The position numbers and the translations under genes were made by a program. Shown here one piece after another: positions 48,969-58,103 of a stretch of DNA of 64,000 nt. Below the pieces are notes generated by a model. The model saw nothing but the letters and a program-made list of their open reading frames with translations, searched no databases and was not told the origin of the DNA. Origin of the DNA: Acinetobacter haemolyticus CIP 64.3 = MTCC 9819 (GTDB lineage: Bacteria > Pseudomonadota > Gammaproteobacteria > Pseudomonadales > Moraxellaceae); the NCBI RefSeq assembly GCF_000369065.1, contig NZ_KB849806.1, forward strand, positions 121,624-185,623, read 5' to 3'. Numbering within the stretch: the first letter of the stretch is position 1; each line of letters opens with the position of its first letter.

Positions 48969-49838
48969 TGTTGGATATTTAAATTGCTCCCAAACACCTC
49001 GTTGCCCTTCTTTAACTCGAGGTGTTTGTCCTAATTTAATCCAAGGCATATTGTCTCCATGAAAATCACTGCCAATCGATACCGCTAAATCACATTGCTG
49101 AATCATTCGATCCACCATTTGTCGAGTCGAAGCTGGTTCTATACTTGGCGGCAACTCAACGGCATCACCACCACTTGCAGCAAATAACTCAATCAGATAG
49201 CGGATATTGGTCGCAGAAAGATCATAACGTGTTGGGTGTGCTAACACGGCAAAGCCCTGACTGGCATGAATCACATCGATGGTTTCTTTTAATCCAACGC
49301 CATCAAACTTAACAAATGCTTTTTTGCCTTCTTTGAGAAAGCGATCAAATGCTTGTTGAGGGCGGCTCACGATATTCTTTTCGACCAAGGTTTTGGCAAT
49401 ATGTGTTCGTGTCACGCGATCCGCATGTCCATCAACTTTGGCGATCACCTCAGGATAAATATCAAAACCAATACATTTTTCCAATAAATCACAAATGACT
49501 TTTGCACGTTCGGCACGGACTTTCTTCTGCTGTTCCAGCAGTTCCCTGATCGGGGTTTCATCCTGCATATTCAAAGCGACAATATGCACCCCATAACTCT
49601 TTTTGGTATTTGGTCTAGACCATTGGCTTGATACCTCTACACCTGAAATCAGCCGAATATCATGATCTTGAGCATGCTCATCAAGATAACGCTGCGCCCG
49701 CGTTAAACCATCCATCGTGTCATGGTCAGTCACCGCTAAAGTATGAATTTTTAAATCCACAGCGGCTTGTACCAATTGCTCAGGAGAGTAGGTTCCATCG
49801 GAAATGAGCGTATGTGTATGTAAATCGACACCGAACAT
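48963..49838 (-). CDS. PHP-domain phosphatase (RNase AM / YciV type)
   Basis: 291 residues. The N-terminal PHP signature is VDLHTHTLISDGTYSPEQLV; further metal ligands are in AVTDHDTMDG, GVEVSS, VLAHPTR and IGSDFHGDN. This family includes E. coli YciV (RNase AM), a 5'-to-3' exonuclease and 3',5'-nucleotide phosphatase. The neighbouring yciB and yciI genes match the yci gene group around yciV in E. coli. Confidence 0.9.
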   Translation of the reverse strand: MFGVDLHTHTLISDGTYSPEQLVQAAVDLKIHTLAVTDHDTMDGLTRAQRYLDEHAQDHDIRLISGVEVSSQWSRPNTKKSYGVHIVALNMQDETPIRELLEQQKKVRAERAKVICDLLEKCIGFDIYPEVIAKVDGHADRVTRTHIAKTLVEKNIVSRPQQAFDRFLKEGKKAFVKFDGVGLKETIDVIHASQGFAVLAHPTRYDLSATNIRYLIELFAASGGDAVELPPSIEPASTRQMVDRMIQQCDLAVSIGSDFHGDNMPWIKLGQTPRVKEGQRGVWEQFKYPTS

Positions 49839-49883
49839 GGTTTGTATTATGCTATCTGACCTATTTCATCACTGTACTGTAAC

Positions 49884-50495
49884 ATGAAAGCGTTGCTCGA
49901 CTATCTCCCTCTGATTATCTTCTTCTATTTTTATAAAACCACTGACCCTAAAGATAGTCAGCATCCATTGTTGGAATTGGTTGGCAGTACTGGCAATACC
50001 GATCAAAACCACATTCTTGTCGCAACCTGTGCCTTACTTATTTCCACATTGGTGGTGTATGGCTGCTTATTTTTATTCCAAAAATTTAAATTGGAAAAAA
50101 TGCAGTGGTTTATTGTGGTCATGTCCGTCATTTTTGGTGGTATTACCTTAGCATTCAGTGATGTAACCTATATCAAATTAAAAGCGGTCATTATCAATGT
50201 CGGAATTGGTCTCGGTTTTTTGATTACCCCATTATTCAACAAAGAACGTATGCCGATTATCCAGAAAATGCTTGGCTCAGTATTGGAGCTCAGTAAAAAA
50301 GGCTGGATGAATCTTAACTGGGCATGGTGTGGTCAATTCTTCTTACTCGCGAGTCTGCATTATTTTTTCGGCTTTTTATTTTTAGATGGAAAATACTGGG
50401 GCGAATTCACTGCTTTTGGCGATATTATCGTTTCTCTCAGTTACCTTGCTGTTATACTATTTTGCTTGAGAAAGCATTTTAAAACCACCACCTAA
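49884..50495 (+). CDS. yciB: Inner-membrane septation protein YciB
   Basis: 203 residues, almost entirely membrane helices (five or six). MKALLDYLPLIIFFYFYKTT is the typical N terminus and LNWAWCGQFFLLASLHYFFG matches the conserved middle. Called septation protein A or IspZ in other genera; it affects cell envelope synthesis and division. It is divergent from the PHP gene and 22 bp before yciI. Confidence 0.94.
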   Translation: MKALLDYLPLIIFFYFYKTTDPKDSQHPLLELVGSTGNTDQNHILVATCALLISTLVVYGCLFLFQKFKLEKMQWFIVVMSVIFGGITLAFSDVTYIKLKAVIINVGIGLGFLITPLFNKERMPIIQKMLGSVLELSKKGWMNLNWAWCGQFFLLASLHYFFGFLFLDGKYWGEFTAFGDIIVSLSYLAVILFCLRKHFKTTT

Positions 50496-50517
50496 TTTCC
50501 GTTATTGAGCCAATGCT

Positions 50518-50820
50518 ATGCCCTATTTCGTACTCAGCTGTACTGATCGTGAAGGTACTTTAGAAAAACGTTTAGCAACACGCCCACAACATATAGAACG
50601 CCTACAAAAACTAGATGATGAAGGACGTTTGATTGCTGCTGGTGCTCACCCAATCGACCCAAATAATCCACAGGCTGGTTTTTTGGGCAGCACGATTATT
50701 GTTGAATTTGATAGCCGCGAAGCATTGGATGTGTGGATTGAAGAAGAACCATTTTTAAAAGAAGGAATTTACGCAAGTATTGACGTAAAACCTTTTAATA
50801 AAGCTTTTCCAAAAGGGTAA
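50518..50820 (+). CDS. yciI: YciI-family protein
   Basis: 100 residues of the YciI-like ferredoxin-like fold. MPYFVLSCTDREGTLEKRLA, RPQHIERL and AAGAHPIDPNN carry the conserved His and Asp residues. The catalytic activity of the family is not settled. It sits in the conserved yciB-yciI order. Confidence 0.9.
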   Translation: MPYFVLSCTDREGTLEKRLATRPQHIERLQKLDDEGRLIAAGAHPIDPNNPQAGFLGSTIIVEFDSREALDVWIEEEPFLKEGIYASIDVKPFNKAFPKG

Positions 50821-50823
50821 ATC

Positions 50824-51237
50824 ATGCGTATTGCACTACCAAGCTTATTCGCTCTAGGTTTACTCTTTAATACTACAATTTGGGCTGTAGAAACTACACC
50901 AGCAGTTACAACCGCTGCTACCACACAAAGTACTGCAAAACCACTCACAGCAGAACAAATTGCCAAAGCGAAACAACAGCAAGAAGCAAAAGTAAAAGCG
51001 CTGGTTCAAGATCAAGCCAATCGCTTAAAGCAGCTTGAACACGCCAATCTTGAAGCGCTTGCACAAAATCAGGAATTGCAGTTAAAAAATGATAATTTAA
51101 CAGTGCAAGTCCAAGTACTACAAAGTGAACGTAGTGCTCAGATGTTCCTGTATGGTGCTATGACGATCGCGGTAGGTGTCATTCTCGGCTTCTTTATTGC
51201 TAGCTATGTTTACACCAAACGTCGCCGTCAATGGTAA
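50824..51237 (+). CDS. Exported coiled-coil protein with a C-terminal membrane anchor
   Basis: 137 residues. A signal peptide (SLFALGLLFNTTIWA) is followed by a Thr/Ala linker, a coiled coil of about 65 residues (QIAKAKQQQEAKVKALVQDQ and on), one membrane helix (FLYGAMTIAVGVILGFFIAS) and a basic tail YTKRRRQW. The layout resembles the C-terminal part of TIGR04211-type SH3 proteins, without the SH3 domain. The gene starts 3 bp after yciI. Function unknown. Confidence 0.78.
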   Translation: MRIALPSLFALGLLFNTTIWAVETTPAVTTAATTQSTAKPLTAEQIAKAKQQQEAKVKALVQDQANRLKQLEHANLEALAQNQELQLKNDNLTVQVQVLQSERSAQMFLYGAMTIAVGVILGFFIASYVYTKRRRQW

Positions 51238-51254
51238 ACACAATACTGTAATTT

Positions 51255-53162
51255 ATGTCTCACTCATCAAAAATACAAACCGCTGAATTGGATTGGGAAA
51301 TGGTCGATGGTATTGATCTTCCCATTTCTAAACAGTTTGGTGATGTCTACTTTTCCAAAGATAATGGTTTACTCGAAACTCGCCATGTATTTTTAAATGG
51401 CAATGATTTAAACGAGCGCCTATCACAACTCAACGATTATCAATATTTCTGTGTGGGTGAAACAGGTTTTGGTACAGGATTGAATATCTTGACCCTATGG
51501 CAACTCTGGCAACAGATTCGTCCAAATAACCACAGCCATTTACATGTCATTAGTGTAGAAAAATTTCCGCTTCGCCGAACTGATTTGATCCGAGCGCTGA
51601 ATGCTTGGCCAGAGTTAGCGCCTCTAGCACAAAAGCTCATTGCACAATATCCCCTACCTATTGCCGGATGTCATCGTCTTAGCTTTCCAGAGGAAAGATT
51701 TAGCATCGATTTATGGTTAGGTGATGCACAAGATATTTTCCCAAATATCCCTAAAACACAAGCTGTTAATGCATGGTTTCTAGATGGTTTTGCGCCTTCT
51801 TGTAACCCAGACATGTGGCAAGAAAATGTGCTGAATAATATTGTACGTTTATCTGATTTTGGAACGACCTTTGCATCCTTTAGTGTAGCTGGTGTACTCA
51901 AACGAGGACTGAAACAACATGGTATTCAAATCAGTCGTCCACGTGGTTTTGGTCATAAAAGAGAAATGCTCAAAGCGATTTGGCTCGATCAAGCATCCTC
52001 GGAAACACATTCGATCGATTCAATAAAAACAGTCATTCGTGCTCAGAATGATCAAATATCCCAGTTCACCAAACAACAGAAAATCGCAATTATCGGCGCA
52101 GGAATTGCGGGTTTAAGCACAGCATGGGCATTTGCCCAGCGTGGTCATCAAATCACGATTTACGAGCAAAATGAGCCACTCTCAGGCGCATCTGGTAATC
52201 CTCTTGCCTTACTCAACCCCAAATTATGTCCAATCGAACAGGCACATGAACATTTGATGACCTTAAGCTGGCAGCATGCATTGAATTTTTATGCACGTTT
52301 CAAAGCTTTTCGAGCCATTCAAGTTGAGCAAATGGCCTTAAAGAATCCAGATGAACTGTTGCAGCTAGCCGAACAATATCCAGACCAAGTATTAACGACT
52401 CATGAATCGGATGAAATTAGGCCTCAAACAGAATTCCCATGTTTGACGTTACAACAAGCAGGTGCCGTGGCACCACATCAGCTCCGTGATGAAATCTTAC
52501 AACATCCCAACATTGCTGTGAAAAAAGCCAAAGTTTCACGCTTAAATAGCATAGGAACACAAACTAAGCTATGGCAAGATCAACACCACCTTGCCACTGC
52601 CGATCACGTCATTGTTTGTTGCGCAAAACAAAGCGCAGCATTGTTTGACCATTATCCTGTTTTAAAACCGATTCGTGGGCAAGTGAGTTGGGTTAAAAAT
52701 ACCAATCAAGCATTATCTCTTGAACAAGCCTATAGCTATGGTGGCTATTGCATGCAATTGGATTCATCACAATTGATCTTAGGTGCATCCTTTTATCCGA
52801 ATCGTGATGACACTGAAGTTTTGCTTGAAGATCATGTGCATAACTACCAACTTATCCACAGTATCTTTCCAACATATGCAGAGCAACTTTCCGCTACAGA
52901 TACTTGGCAAGGTCGAGCATCAGTTCGTGCACAAACTTTGGATTACTTTCCGTTGGTAGGCAAGATACAAAACGATCCATCTATTTATACGTTTGCGGGT
53001 TTAGGTTCTAAAGGTTTTTTATTTGCACCATTATGCAGTGAAATCTTGGTGGCATTGGTATTAGGTGAACTTTGTCCTGTACCACAAAGCTTATTGAGTA
53101 AACTCGATCCTCAACGCTTTCAAAAGAAAGCTAAAGTAAAAAAACCGTATTATTCAGGTTAA
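51255..53162 (+). CDS. mnmC: tRNA 5-methylaminomethyl-2-thiouridine bifunctional enzyme MnmC
   Basis: 635 residues, the two-domain enzyme that finishes the mnm5s2U wobble modification. The N-terminal SAM-dependent methyltransferase has CVGETGFGTGLNILTLW and WFLDGFAPSCNPDMW. The C-terminal FAD oxidase has IAIIGAGIAGLSTAWAFAQR and ends FAGLGSKGFLFAPLCSEIL. Length and domain order are normal. Confidence 0.95.
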   Translation: MSHSSKIQTAELDWEMVDGIDLPISKQFGDVYFSKDNGLLETRHVFLNGNDLNERLSQLNDYQYFCVGETGFGTGLNILTLWQLWQQIRPNNHSHLHVISVEKFPLRRTDLIRALNAWPELAPLAQKLIAQYPLPIAGCHRLSFPEERFSIDLWLGDAQDIFPNIPKTQAVNAWFLDGFAPSCNPDMWQENVLNNIVRLSDFGTTFASFSVAGVLKRGLKQHGIQISRPRGFGHKREMLKAIWLDQASSETHSIDSIKTVIRAQNDQISQFTKQQKIAIIGAGIAGLSTAWAFAQRGHQITIYEQNEPLSGASGNPLALLNPKLCPIEQAHEHLMTLSWQHALNFYARFKAFRAIQVEQMALKNPDELLQLAEQYPDQVLTTHESDEIRPQTEFPCLTLQQAGAVAPHQLRDEILQHPNIAVKKAKVSRLNSIGTQTKLWQDQHHLATADHVIVCCAKQSAALFDHYPVLKPIRGQVSWVKNTNQALSLEQAYSYGGYCMQLDSSQLILGASFYPNRDDTEVLLEDHVHNYQLIHSIFPTYAEQLSATDTWQGRASVRAQTLDYFPLVGKIQNDPSIYTFAGLGSKGFLFAPLCSEILVALVLGELCPVPQSLLSKLDPQRFQKKAKVKKPYYSG

Positions 53163-53202
53163 ATTATTATTCATATATAACGATGACTTAAATCTGTTTT
53201 TT

Positions 53203-53240
53203 AAATTTGCCAAAATACATAATGTATCTTGGCAAATTTT
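53203..53240. terminator. Bidirectional terminator between mnmC and the rhodanese gene
   Basis: AAATTTGCCAA and TTGGCAAATTT form an 11-bp stem extended inward by ATACA/TGTAT, between the convergent genes. Confidence 0.82.
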
Positions 53241-53249
53241 AGGGTTCTT

Positions 53250-53564
53250 TTAAGCACCTTGCTCCAAAGGCAAGCCGGCATCACGTGCTGCACGTGTTCC
53301 GCCCATGAGAACCACATATTCACGAGAACTATCAATCCCGTCTAACAACTCTGCCGCACGTGGTGCTTTACTACCACCACCACATAGAATATAAATCGGC
53401 TGATCCGCTGCAACTTGAGTCAAACTATCCGCATTTAACTCAGCAATTGGACGATTCATCGCCCCTTTAACATGAGCCTCTGCATACGCTTTGGTATCTC
53501 GGACATCCCAAATGACAGCGCCTTCTGGGAACTCAAATGTTGTAATTTCTTGTTTACGGATCAT
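53250..53564 (-). CDS. Single-domain rhodanese-like protein
   Basis: 104 residues from ATG 53564 with AAGGAG 6 nt upstream; the frame opens further to 53591 but without family sequence. AVIWDVRDTKAYAEAHVKGA is the typical CH2A region and the active-site loop is ILCGGGSKAPRA, with Cys in the catalytic position. It should transfer sulfur from thiosulfate or a persulfide carrier. It is divergent from yajQ. Confidence 0.9.
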   Translation of the reverse strand: MIRKQEITTFEFPEGAVIWDVRDTKAYAEAHVKGAMNRPIAELNADSLTQVAADQPIYILCGGGSKAPRAAELLDGIDSSREYVVLMGGTRAARDAGLPLEQGA

Positions 53565-53654
53565 TGTGCACTCCTTTGATGTAAACAACACTTGGCAAAT
53601 GAAGAAAACCCCCTTAGCATCTCAGATATTCTTTCCCTTTGTAAAGGTCTAACC

Positions 53655-54143
53655 ATGCCTTCTTTTGATATTGTTTCTGAATTAGAGTTATTTGAAGTCA
53701 ATCATGCTGTGCAAAACACACAAAAAGAGATTGGTACTCGTTTTGACTTTCGCGGACAAGACGTTTCGATTGAGTTAAATGAGAAAAATAAAGAAATTAA
53801 AATCTCAACTGAAAGTGACTTCCAATGTGAGCAAGTTTATACCATGCTTGAAAATCACTTCTACAAGCGTAAAGTGGATGTACAAGCTTTAGATCCTCAA
53901 AAAGCAACAGCTTCGGGCAAACATGTTGTTCAAGTGATCAAGCTTAAGGATGGACTTGACTCAGATACTGCAAAAAAAATTAATAAAGCCATTAAAGAAA
54001 GTGGCATCAAAGCGCAATCTTCTATCCAAGGAGACAAAATCCGTGTCACGGACAAAAAGCGCGATACTTTACAGCAAGTGATGAACTTTTTACGTGAACA
54101 GCAATTTGGTCTACCGCTGCAATTTAATAATTTCAAAGACTAA
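53655..54143 (+). CDS. yajQ: YajQ-family nucleotide-binding protein
   Basis: 162 residues from ATG 53655 (MPSFDIVSELELFEVNHAVQ), the family's usual length; the longer frame from 53592 overlaps the promoter of the opposite gene. FDFRGQDVSIELNEKNKEI and RVTDKKRDTLQQVMNFL fit the family. In Xanthomonas a YajQ protein binds cyclic-di-GMP, which is worth noting given the broken cyclic-di-GMP gene in this window, but that role is not shown for Acinetobacter. Confidence 0.93.
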   Translation: MPSFDIVSELELFEVNHAVQNTQKEIGTRFDFRGQDVSIELNEKNKEIKISTESDFQCEQVYTMLENHFYKRKVDVQALDPQKATASGKHVVQVIKLKDGLDSDTAKKINKAIKESGIKAQSSIQGDKIRVTDKKRDTLQQVMNFLREQQFGLPLQFNNFKD

Positions 54144-54157
54144 GCAATAGGTTCGCT

Positions 54158-54652
54158 ATGGCAAAAGATAACCGCCTTTATACGCTGGTTAAAACCACTT
54201 CTAAATTTCCGAAAAGCATCCGTAGCACACTATGGAGTAAAGCCTTTGGTCGTGTTGTTCCAATGGTTGGAACTGCAAATATTCGCTATTTAGAAGTGGA
54301 TAAAGACCATGTCACAGTTCGTATCGAAAACCAACGTAATATGCAAAATCATATTAAAGGCGTTCATGCAGCTGCAATGGCATTATTGGCTGAAACAGCA
54401 ACGGGCTTCTTAACAGGCTTACATGTACCCGATAATCGTATTTTATTGATTAAATCGTTACATGTAGATTATTTGAAAGTGGCACAAGGTGGTTTGACTG
54501 CAACAGCAACATTATCAGCCGATCAACAAAAGTTTATCGCCGATAATGAAAAAGGCGAGTTATTGATTCCCGTGACCGTTATTGATGATTCTGGCAATGA
54601 GCCCATCCAATGCCAAATGCTTTGGGCATGGCTACCAAAACGTAAAAAATAG
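54158..54652 (+). CDS. DUF4442 hotdog-fold protein
   Basis: 164 residues. The fold resembles PaaI-type thioesterases: MQNHIKGVHAAAMALLAETA places His and Glu/Thr at the usual active-site helix, and LLIKSLHVDYLKVAQGGLTA follows. DUF4442 proteins are predicted acyl-CoA thioesterases. It begins 14 bp after yajQ and may be co-transcribed. Confidence 0.85.
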   Translation: MAKDNRLYTLVKTTSKFPKSIRSTLWSKAFGRVVPMVGTANIRYLEVDKDHVTVRIENQRNMQNHIKGVHAAAMALLAETATGFLTGLHVPDNRILLIKSLHVDYLKVAQGGLTATATLSADQQKFIADNEKGELLIPVTVIDDSGNEPIQCQMLWAWLPKRKK

Positions 54653-54685
54653 TAACTGATCTAAACTTCTTTGAGATTAGTTTTC

Positions 54686-54719
54686 AGCCCAAGATAAATA
54701 CACTTGTATTTCTTGGGCT
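54686..54719 (+). terminator. Terminator after the DUF4442 gene
   Basis: AGCCCAAGA and TCTTGGGCT form a perfect 9-bp stem with an inner AAATA/TATTT pairing, followed by TCTTATT. It lies only 8 bp before the next start codon. Confidence 0.75.
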
Positions 54720-54726
54720 TCTTATT

Positions 54727-55221
54727 ATGAAAAAAATTTATTTTCTTCCACTTATACTTTCCGTGACAGTTATTAGCGCCTGTACTTCAGTTCTTTCAAA
54801 CACCCCGCATATCCGTTCATCCGAGCTAACAAATACTGTTAATCTCTCAGAACAAAATAAGAAAATCGTGGTTGATTTCTATGAAGGTGTTTTTCTAAAA
54901 CATCAAGTTAAAGCATACGCAGATCGTTATATTGGTGATCAATATATCCAACATAATCCTAATGTACCTGATGGTAAAATGCCTTTTGTAAACTTCTTTA
55001 CGCAAAAATTTAGCAATAATCCTCAGGCAAAAAATGTCATCAAGAAAGTAATTGCTGAAGGAGATTTAGTCGTTCTTCACGTGCATTCTACTGAAAATGA
55101 TAGTGATCGAGGCAGAGCGATTATTGATATATTCCGTGTGGAAAATGGAAAAATTGTAGAGCATTGGGATGTGATACAAAATATTCCAGAAAAGAGTAAG
55201 AACTCAAATACCATGTTCTAG
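54727..55221 (+). CDS. NTF2-like (SnoaL-type) lipoprotein
   Basis: 164 residues. A lipoprotein signal peptide (FLPLILSVTVISAC) is followed by a SnoaL/NTF2-like domain: VVDFYEGVFLKHQVKAYADR, YIQHNPNVPDG, and the C-terminal IIDIFRVENGKIVEHWDVIQ. The same fold without the lipid anchor is a predicted polyketide-type cyclase or ester cyclase. The membrane-anchored form has unknown substrate. The terminator directly upstream means it needs its own promoter inside or beyond that hairpin. Confidence 0.83.
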   Translation: MKKIYFLPLILSVTVISACTSVLSNTPHIRSSELTNTVNLSEQNKKIVVDFYEGVFLKHQVKAYADRYIGDQYIQHNPNVPDGKMPFVNFFTQKFSNNPQAKNVIKKVIAEGDLVVLHVHSTENDSDRGRAIIDIFRVENGKIVEHWDVIQNIPEKSKNSNTMF

Positions 55222-55234
55222 ACCTTGTGCTAAT

Positions 55235-55268
55235 AAAATAAGACCAAAACTAGTTTTGGCCTTATTTT
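55235..55268. terminator. Bidirectional terminator
   Basis: AAAATAAGACCAAAAC and GTTTTGGCCTTATTTT form a stem with one mismatch between the convergent lipoprotein and sulfoxide reductase genes. Confidence 0.82.
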
Positions 55269-55275
55269 TAATCGC

Positions 55276-55755
55276 TTACACAATCTTTTCAATCATAAGC
55301 ATTAACTGCTGCAAATATTCGGCATCCATCTCATCAAATTGATTCAGCTCTTCACTATCAATATCCAGAACGCCAATACATTCACCATTCTTCATTATCG
55401 GTAACACGATTTCTGATCTTGAAGCAGAGCTACATGCAATGTGTCCTGGAAACTGATCTACATCAGGCACAATCATTACTTGCTGCTGTTCCCACGCAGT
55501 GCCACACACGCCACGGCCTTTAGCTATACGAGTACATGCGATCGGCCCTTGAAATGGTCCCAATACTAATTCATTTTGTTTAACAAGATAAAAGCCAATC
55601 CACAGCCAATCAAATTGTTGTTTTAACGCTGCACAAATATTCGCAAGATTGGCGATCATATCAGACTCACCCTCAACAATTGCCTGAATCTGCGGAATAA
55701 TACTTTGATATTGCTCGGCCTTATGACCTTGCTGTAAAACTAATTCTTCAGCCAT
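55276..55755 (-). CDS. msrC: Free methionine-(R)-sulfoxide reductase (GAF domain)
   Basis: 159 residues. This GAF-fold enzyme reduces free methionine-(R)-sulfoxide with thioredoxin as electron donor. The three family cysteines are seen in IACTRIAKG, GRGVCGTAW and GHIACSSASRSE; ILDIDSE-like VLDIDSEELNQFD is the usual C-terminal signature. A thioredoxin gene (trxC) lies about 0.5 kb upstream on the same strand, which fits the chemistry. Confidence 0.92.
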   Translation of the reverse strand: MAEELVLQQGHKAEQYQSIIPQIQAIVEGESDMIANLANICAALKQQFDWLWIGFYLVKQNELVLGPFQGPIACTRIAKGRGVCGTAWEQQQVMIVPDVDQFPGHIACSSASRSEIVLPIMKNGECIGVLDIDSEELNQFDEMDAEYLQQLMLMIEKIV

Positions 55756-55798
55756 TCTCTTTATTCCAAATAAAATAATATTTTTAGCGCATTCCTAA

Positions 55799-56230
55799 TC
55801 ACAAAACCTTAGCTTTATCGAATGCTGCAAAAGCCTGTTTAATCTCCTCGGCGATCACACGCTTATTACCCTTTATGTCAACTGCCACAAAAGTAAACAC
55901 GCCTTCCGTAATACGAACAGGTTCACGAGAGTCATCATGGCTATTCCACACTTCAATTTGGACTTGTACTGAGGTGTTACCCACTTTCAAAATTTTGGTA
56001 TAACAACTAATAACATTCCCCACCTTCACGGGAACAAGAAAACTCATCTGATTAATTGCAATGGTTGCACAACGCCCTTTACTAAACCGCTCAACGTGAA
56101 TGGCACCGGCTAAATCCATCTGTGAAACAATCCAACCACCAAACACATCCCCGCTCCAGTTGGTATCAGCTGGCATTGCAATTGTCTGTAATGATAGAAT
56201 TCCTTCAGGCTGGTTTGGGCGCTCCGTCAT
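55799..56230 (-). CDS. Acyl-CoA thioesterase (YciA-type hotdog)
   Basis: 143 residues. LQTIAMPADTNWSGDVFGGW followed by IVSQMDLAGA is the YciA signature with the catalytic Asp and the Gly-rich turn. Hexameric enzymes of this family hydrolyse many acyl-CoA species in the cytoplasm. It begins 1 bp after the trxC stop codon, so the two are probably co-transcribed. Confidence 0.9.
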   Translation of the reverse strand: MTERPNQPEGILSLQTIAMPADTNWSGDVFGGWIVSQMDLAGAIHVERFSKGRCATIAINQMSFLVPVKVGNVISCYTKILKVGNTSVQVQIEVWNSHDDSREPVRITEGVFTFVAVDIKGNKRVIAEEIKQAFAAFDKAKVL

Positions 56231-56231
56231 A

Positions 56232-56672
56232 TTAATGTCCTTGATGTTGTTGTAATTGTTGGTCTAACCATTGTTGTAACTCTGGCGCCCTTAAAGCACC
56301 ACTAATTCTTGCCAACTCTGTCGTTTTATTCATTAAAACCAGTGTTGGAATACTACGAACATTAAATGCAGCACTCAAACGAGGATTTGCCTCAGTATCA
56401 ATTTTTGCAAAAATGACATAAGGATTTTGCTTAGCAACTTGAGTAAAATGCGGTGCCATCATTTTACAAGGACCACACCATTCAGCCCATAGATCAATCA
56501 AAACAGGGAGATCATTATTGCTAATAAAATGACTAAAATTTTGTTCGTTTAACTCGATCGGCGTTAAAGGTAATAAGGCTTGATGACATTGGCCACAATT
56601 TGGATGAACAGCTAGCTTTTCTTCAGGAACACGATTTTTTGCACCACAGGATGCACAGACAATAATCATCAC
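56232..56672 (-). CDS. trxC: Thioredoxin 2
   Basis: 146 residues. Unlike thioredoxin 1 it has an N-terminal zinc module with two Cys pairs (CASCGAKN and CGQCHQAL). The redox site is WCGPCK in DLWAEWCGPCKMMAPHF, and the cis-Pro is in VRSIPTLVLM. It overlaps the end of the upstream hydrolase gene by 4 bp (ATGA). Confidence 0.94.
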   Translation of the reverse strand: MMIIVCASCGAKNRVPEEKLAVHPNCGQCHQALLPLTPIELNEQNFSHFISNNDLPVLIDLWAEWCGPCKMMAPHFTQVAKQNPYVIFAKIDTEANPRLSAAFNVRSIPTLVLMNKTTELARISGALRAPELQQWLDQQLQQHQGH

Positions 56673-57565
56673 ATCACTCCAATATGTTGATGTAAAAATT
56701 CTAATTGGGTTGTGACCGCTTTTTCAAACCAAGAACCATGATAAATATCAAAATGCTTCATTTCCCACTCATGATAGCTCACAAAAGGGGCGATATTGGT
56801 TGCGGCTTCACGACTAGATGCGATGGGAATCAAACTATCTTGTTTTGCTGCAATGAATAAAACTGGAATATTTATCTTGCGTACATACTGAATAGGACGA
56901 TAACGCATTAAATTAAAAAAAACACGAGCAGGAACTTCCCCACTCCAATAATAATCAGGATTCACAATGGAATGATAGCCATAATAACTATCAGAGGTTG
57001 GTAGAAAACATAATTTATATTGGTCTACAACAGGTAATGTCTTTGGTACTAACCCCATTTTTGATCCCATATAATCTTGGCTAGAACGCTTTAACGCTTC
57101 GGGATAACGCTGGAGTGGATAAAGTTTAGCGGTTTCAGCACCATCAACATAAGGCACTTGTACCATGACAGCTTGAATATTTTTTAGATCCGTGGCCAAA
57201 CTCAGGGCATATCCACCACTTAAAGAGGTTCCCCAAAGAATGATTCGTCTGTTATCAATCAACTTACAATTTGACGCAAACTGAACAATCGTCTTCCAGT
57301 CATCAAGCTGAGCAGTTAAAGAGACTAACTCTCTAGGCTTTCCTGTACTCCCCCCCCAATAGCGATAATCAAATAAAATGACCGCATATCCTGCTTTTGC
57401 AAACCGCTGTGCATATTGAACTAATTTAAATTGACGCAAACCAGCAAATCCATGAGCCATGATAATAACTGCTGGCTTAATGTTAGATTTGGGAAGATAA
57501 AAATCTGCTGCAATTGTTTCATCACCACTCGGAACATACAACGGCTCAACGGTATAGGTGTGCAT
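56669..57565 (-). CDS. Alpha/beta hydrolase
   Basis: 298 residues. The oxyanion region is MAHGFAGLRQFKL, the nucleophile elbow is WGTSLSGGYAL, the acid lies in AAKQDSLIPI and the base in MKHFDIYHG. No signal peptide is visible, so it is cytoplasmic. It resembles dienelactone-hydrolase or X-Pro-peptidase-like hydrolases, but the substrate is unknown. It is first in a run with trxC and the thioesterase. Confidence 0.87.
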   Translation of the reverse strand: MHTYTVEPLYVPSGDETIAADFYLPKSNIKPAVIIMAHGFAGLRQFKLVQYAQRFAKAGYAVILFDYRYWGGSTGKPRELVSLTAQLDDWKTIVQFASNCKLIDNRRIILWGTSLSGGYALSLATDLKNIQAVMVQVPYVDGAETAKLYPLQRYPEALKRSSQDYMGSKMGLVPKTLPVVDQYKLCFLPTSDSYYGYHSIVNPDYYWSGEVPARVFFNLMRYRPIQYVRKINIPVLFIAAKQDSLIPIASSREAATNIAPFVSYHEWEMKHFDIYHGSWFEKAVTTQLEFLHQHIGVM

Positions 57566-57688
57566 GCGCGCTCCATTTCATTATCTTTTTACTGAACATC
57601 ACTTATTTGTTATAGACATTTAAACTCAAGATCAAGCTTAATGCTATGATAGAGCATAAAATGTTTTGTTTGTTTTTGGAGTGACAAG

Positions 57689-58024
57689 ATGTCAGAGAAT
57701 GTAGGTTTTGCAGGTCAAATTGGCCCAGAACACGTAGAACAAGTTGTTGAAAAAGGCTTTAAATCTATTATTAACAACCGTCCTGATATGGAAGGTGGTC
57801 CTGAACAACCAACTAGTGCTCAGATCGAAGAATCAGCGCGTAATGCAGGATTAGATTATGTTTATCAACCTGTCGTTGCTGGTCAGATTACTGAACTTGA
57901 TGTTCGTGCATTCGCAAATCATTATAATGAACTCCCAAAACCAATCTTAATGTTCTGCCGCACTGGCAATCGCTCTAACAATTTATATCAACTCGCCAAA
58001 CAAATGGATTTGTTGGATGATTAA
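57689..58024 (+). CDS. TIGR01244-type phosphatase-fold protein (Blh N-terminal-like)
   Basis: 111 residues with a dual-specificity-phosphatase-like fold. The P-loop FCRTGNRSNNLY carries the Cys and Arg of the CX5R motif. KGFKSIINNRPDMEGGPEQP matches the TIGR01244 family, found alone or fused to a sulfur dioxygenase in Blh proteins. The family is thought to act in sulfide oxidation; no such partner is next to it here. Good ribosome-binding site (GGAG) upstream. Confidence 0.87.
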   Translation: MSENVGFAGQIGPEHVEQVVEKGFKSIINNRPDMEGGPEQPTSAQIEESARNAGLDYVYQPVVAGQITELDVRAFANHYNELPKPILMFCRTGNRSNNLYQLAKQMDLLDD

Positions 58025-58057
58025 TATTTTAAATTAATTAAGCCATCCGAATAAAAA

Positions 58058-58085
58058 GACCAACTTACTAGCTAGTAAGTTGGTC
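58058..58085. terminator. Perfect palindromic bidirectional terminator
   Basis: A 28-bp perfect palindrome (GACCAACTTACTAG and its complement) with AAAAA before and TAAATTTTT after. It separates the convergent phosphatase-fold and Ig-like genes. Confidence 0.9.
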
Positions 58086-58103
58086 TAAATTTTTAATTAA
58101 TAT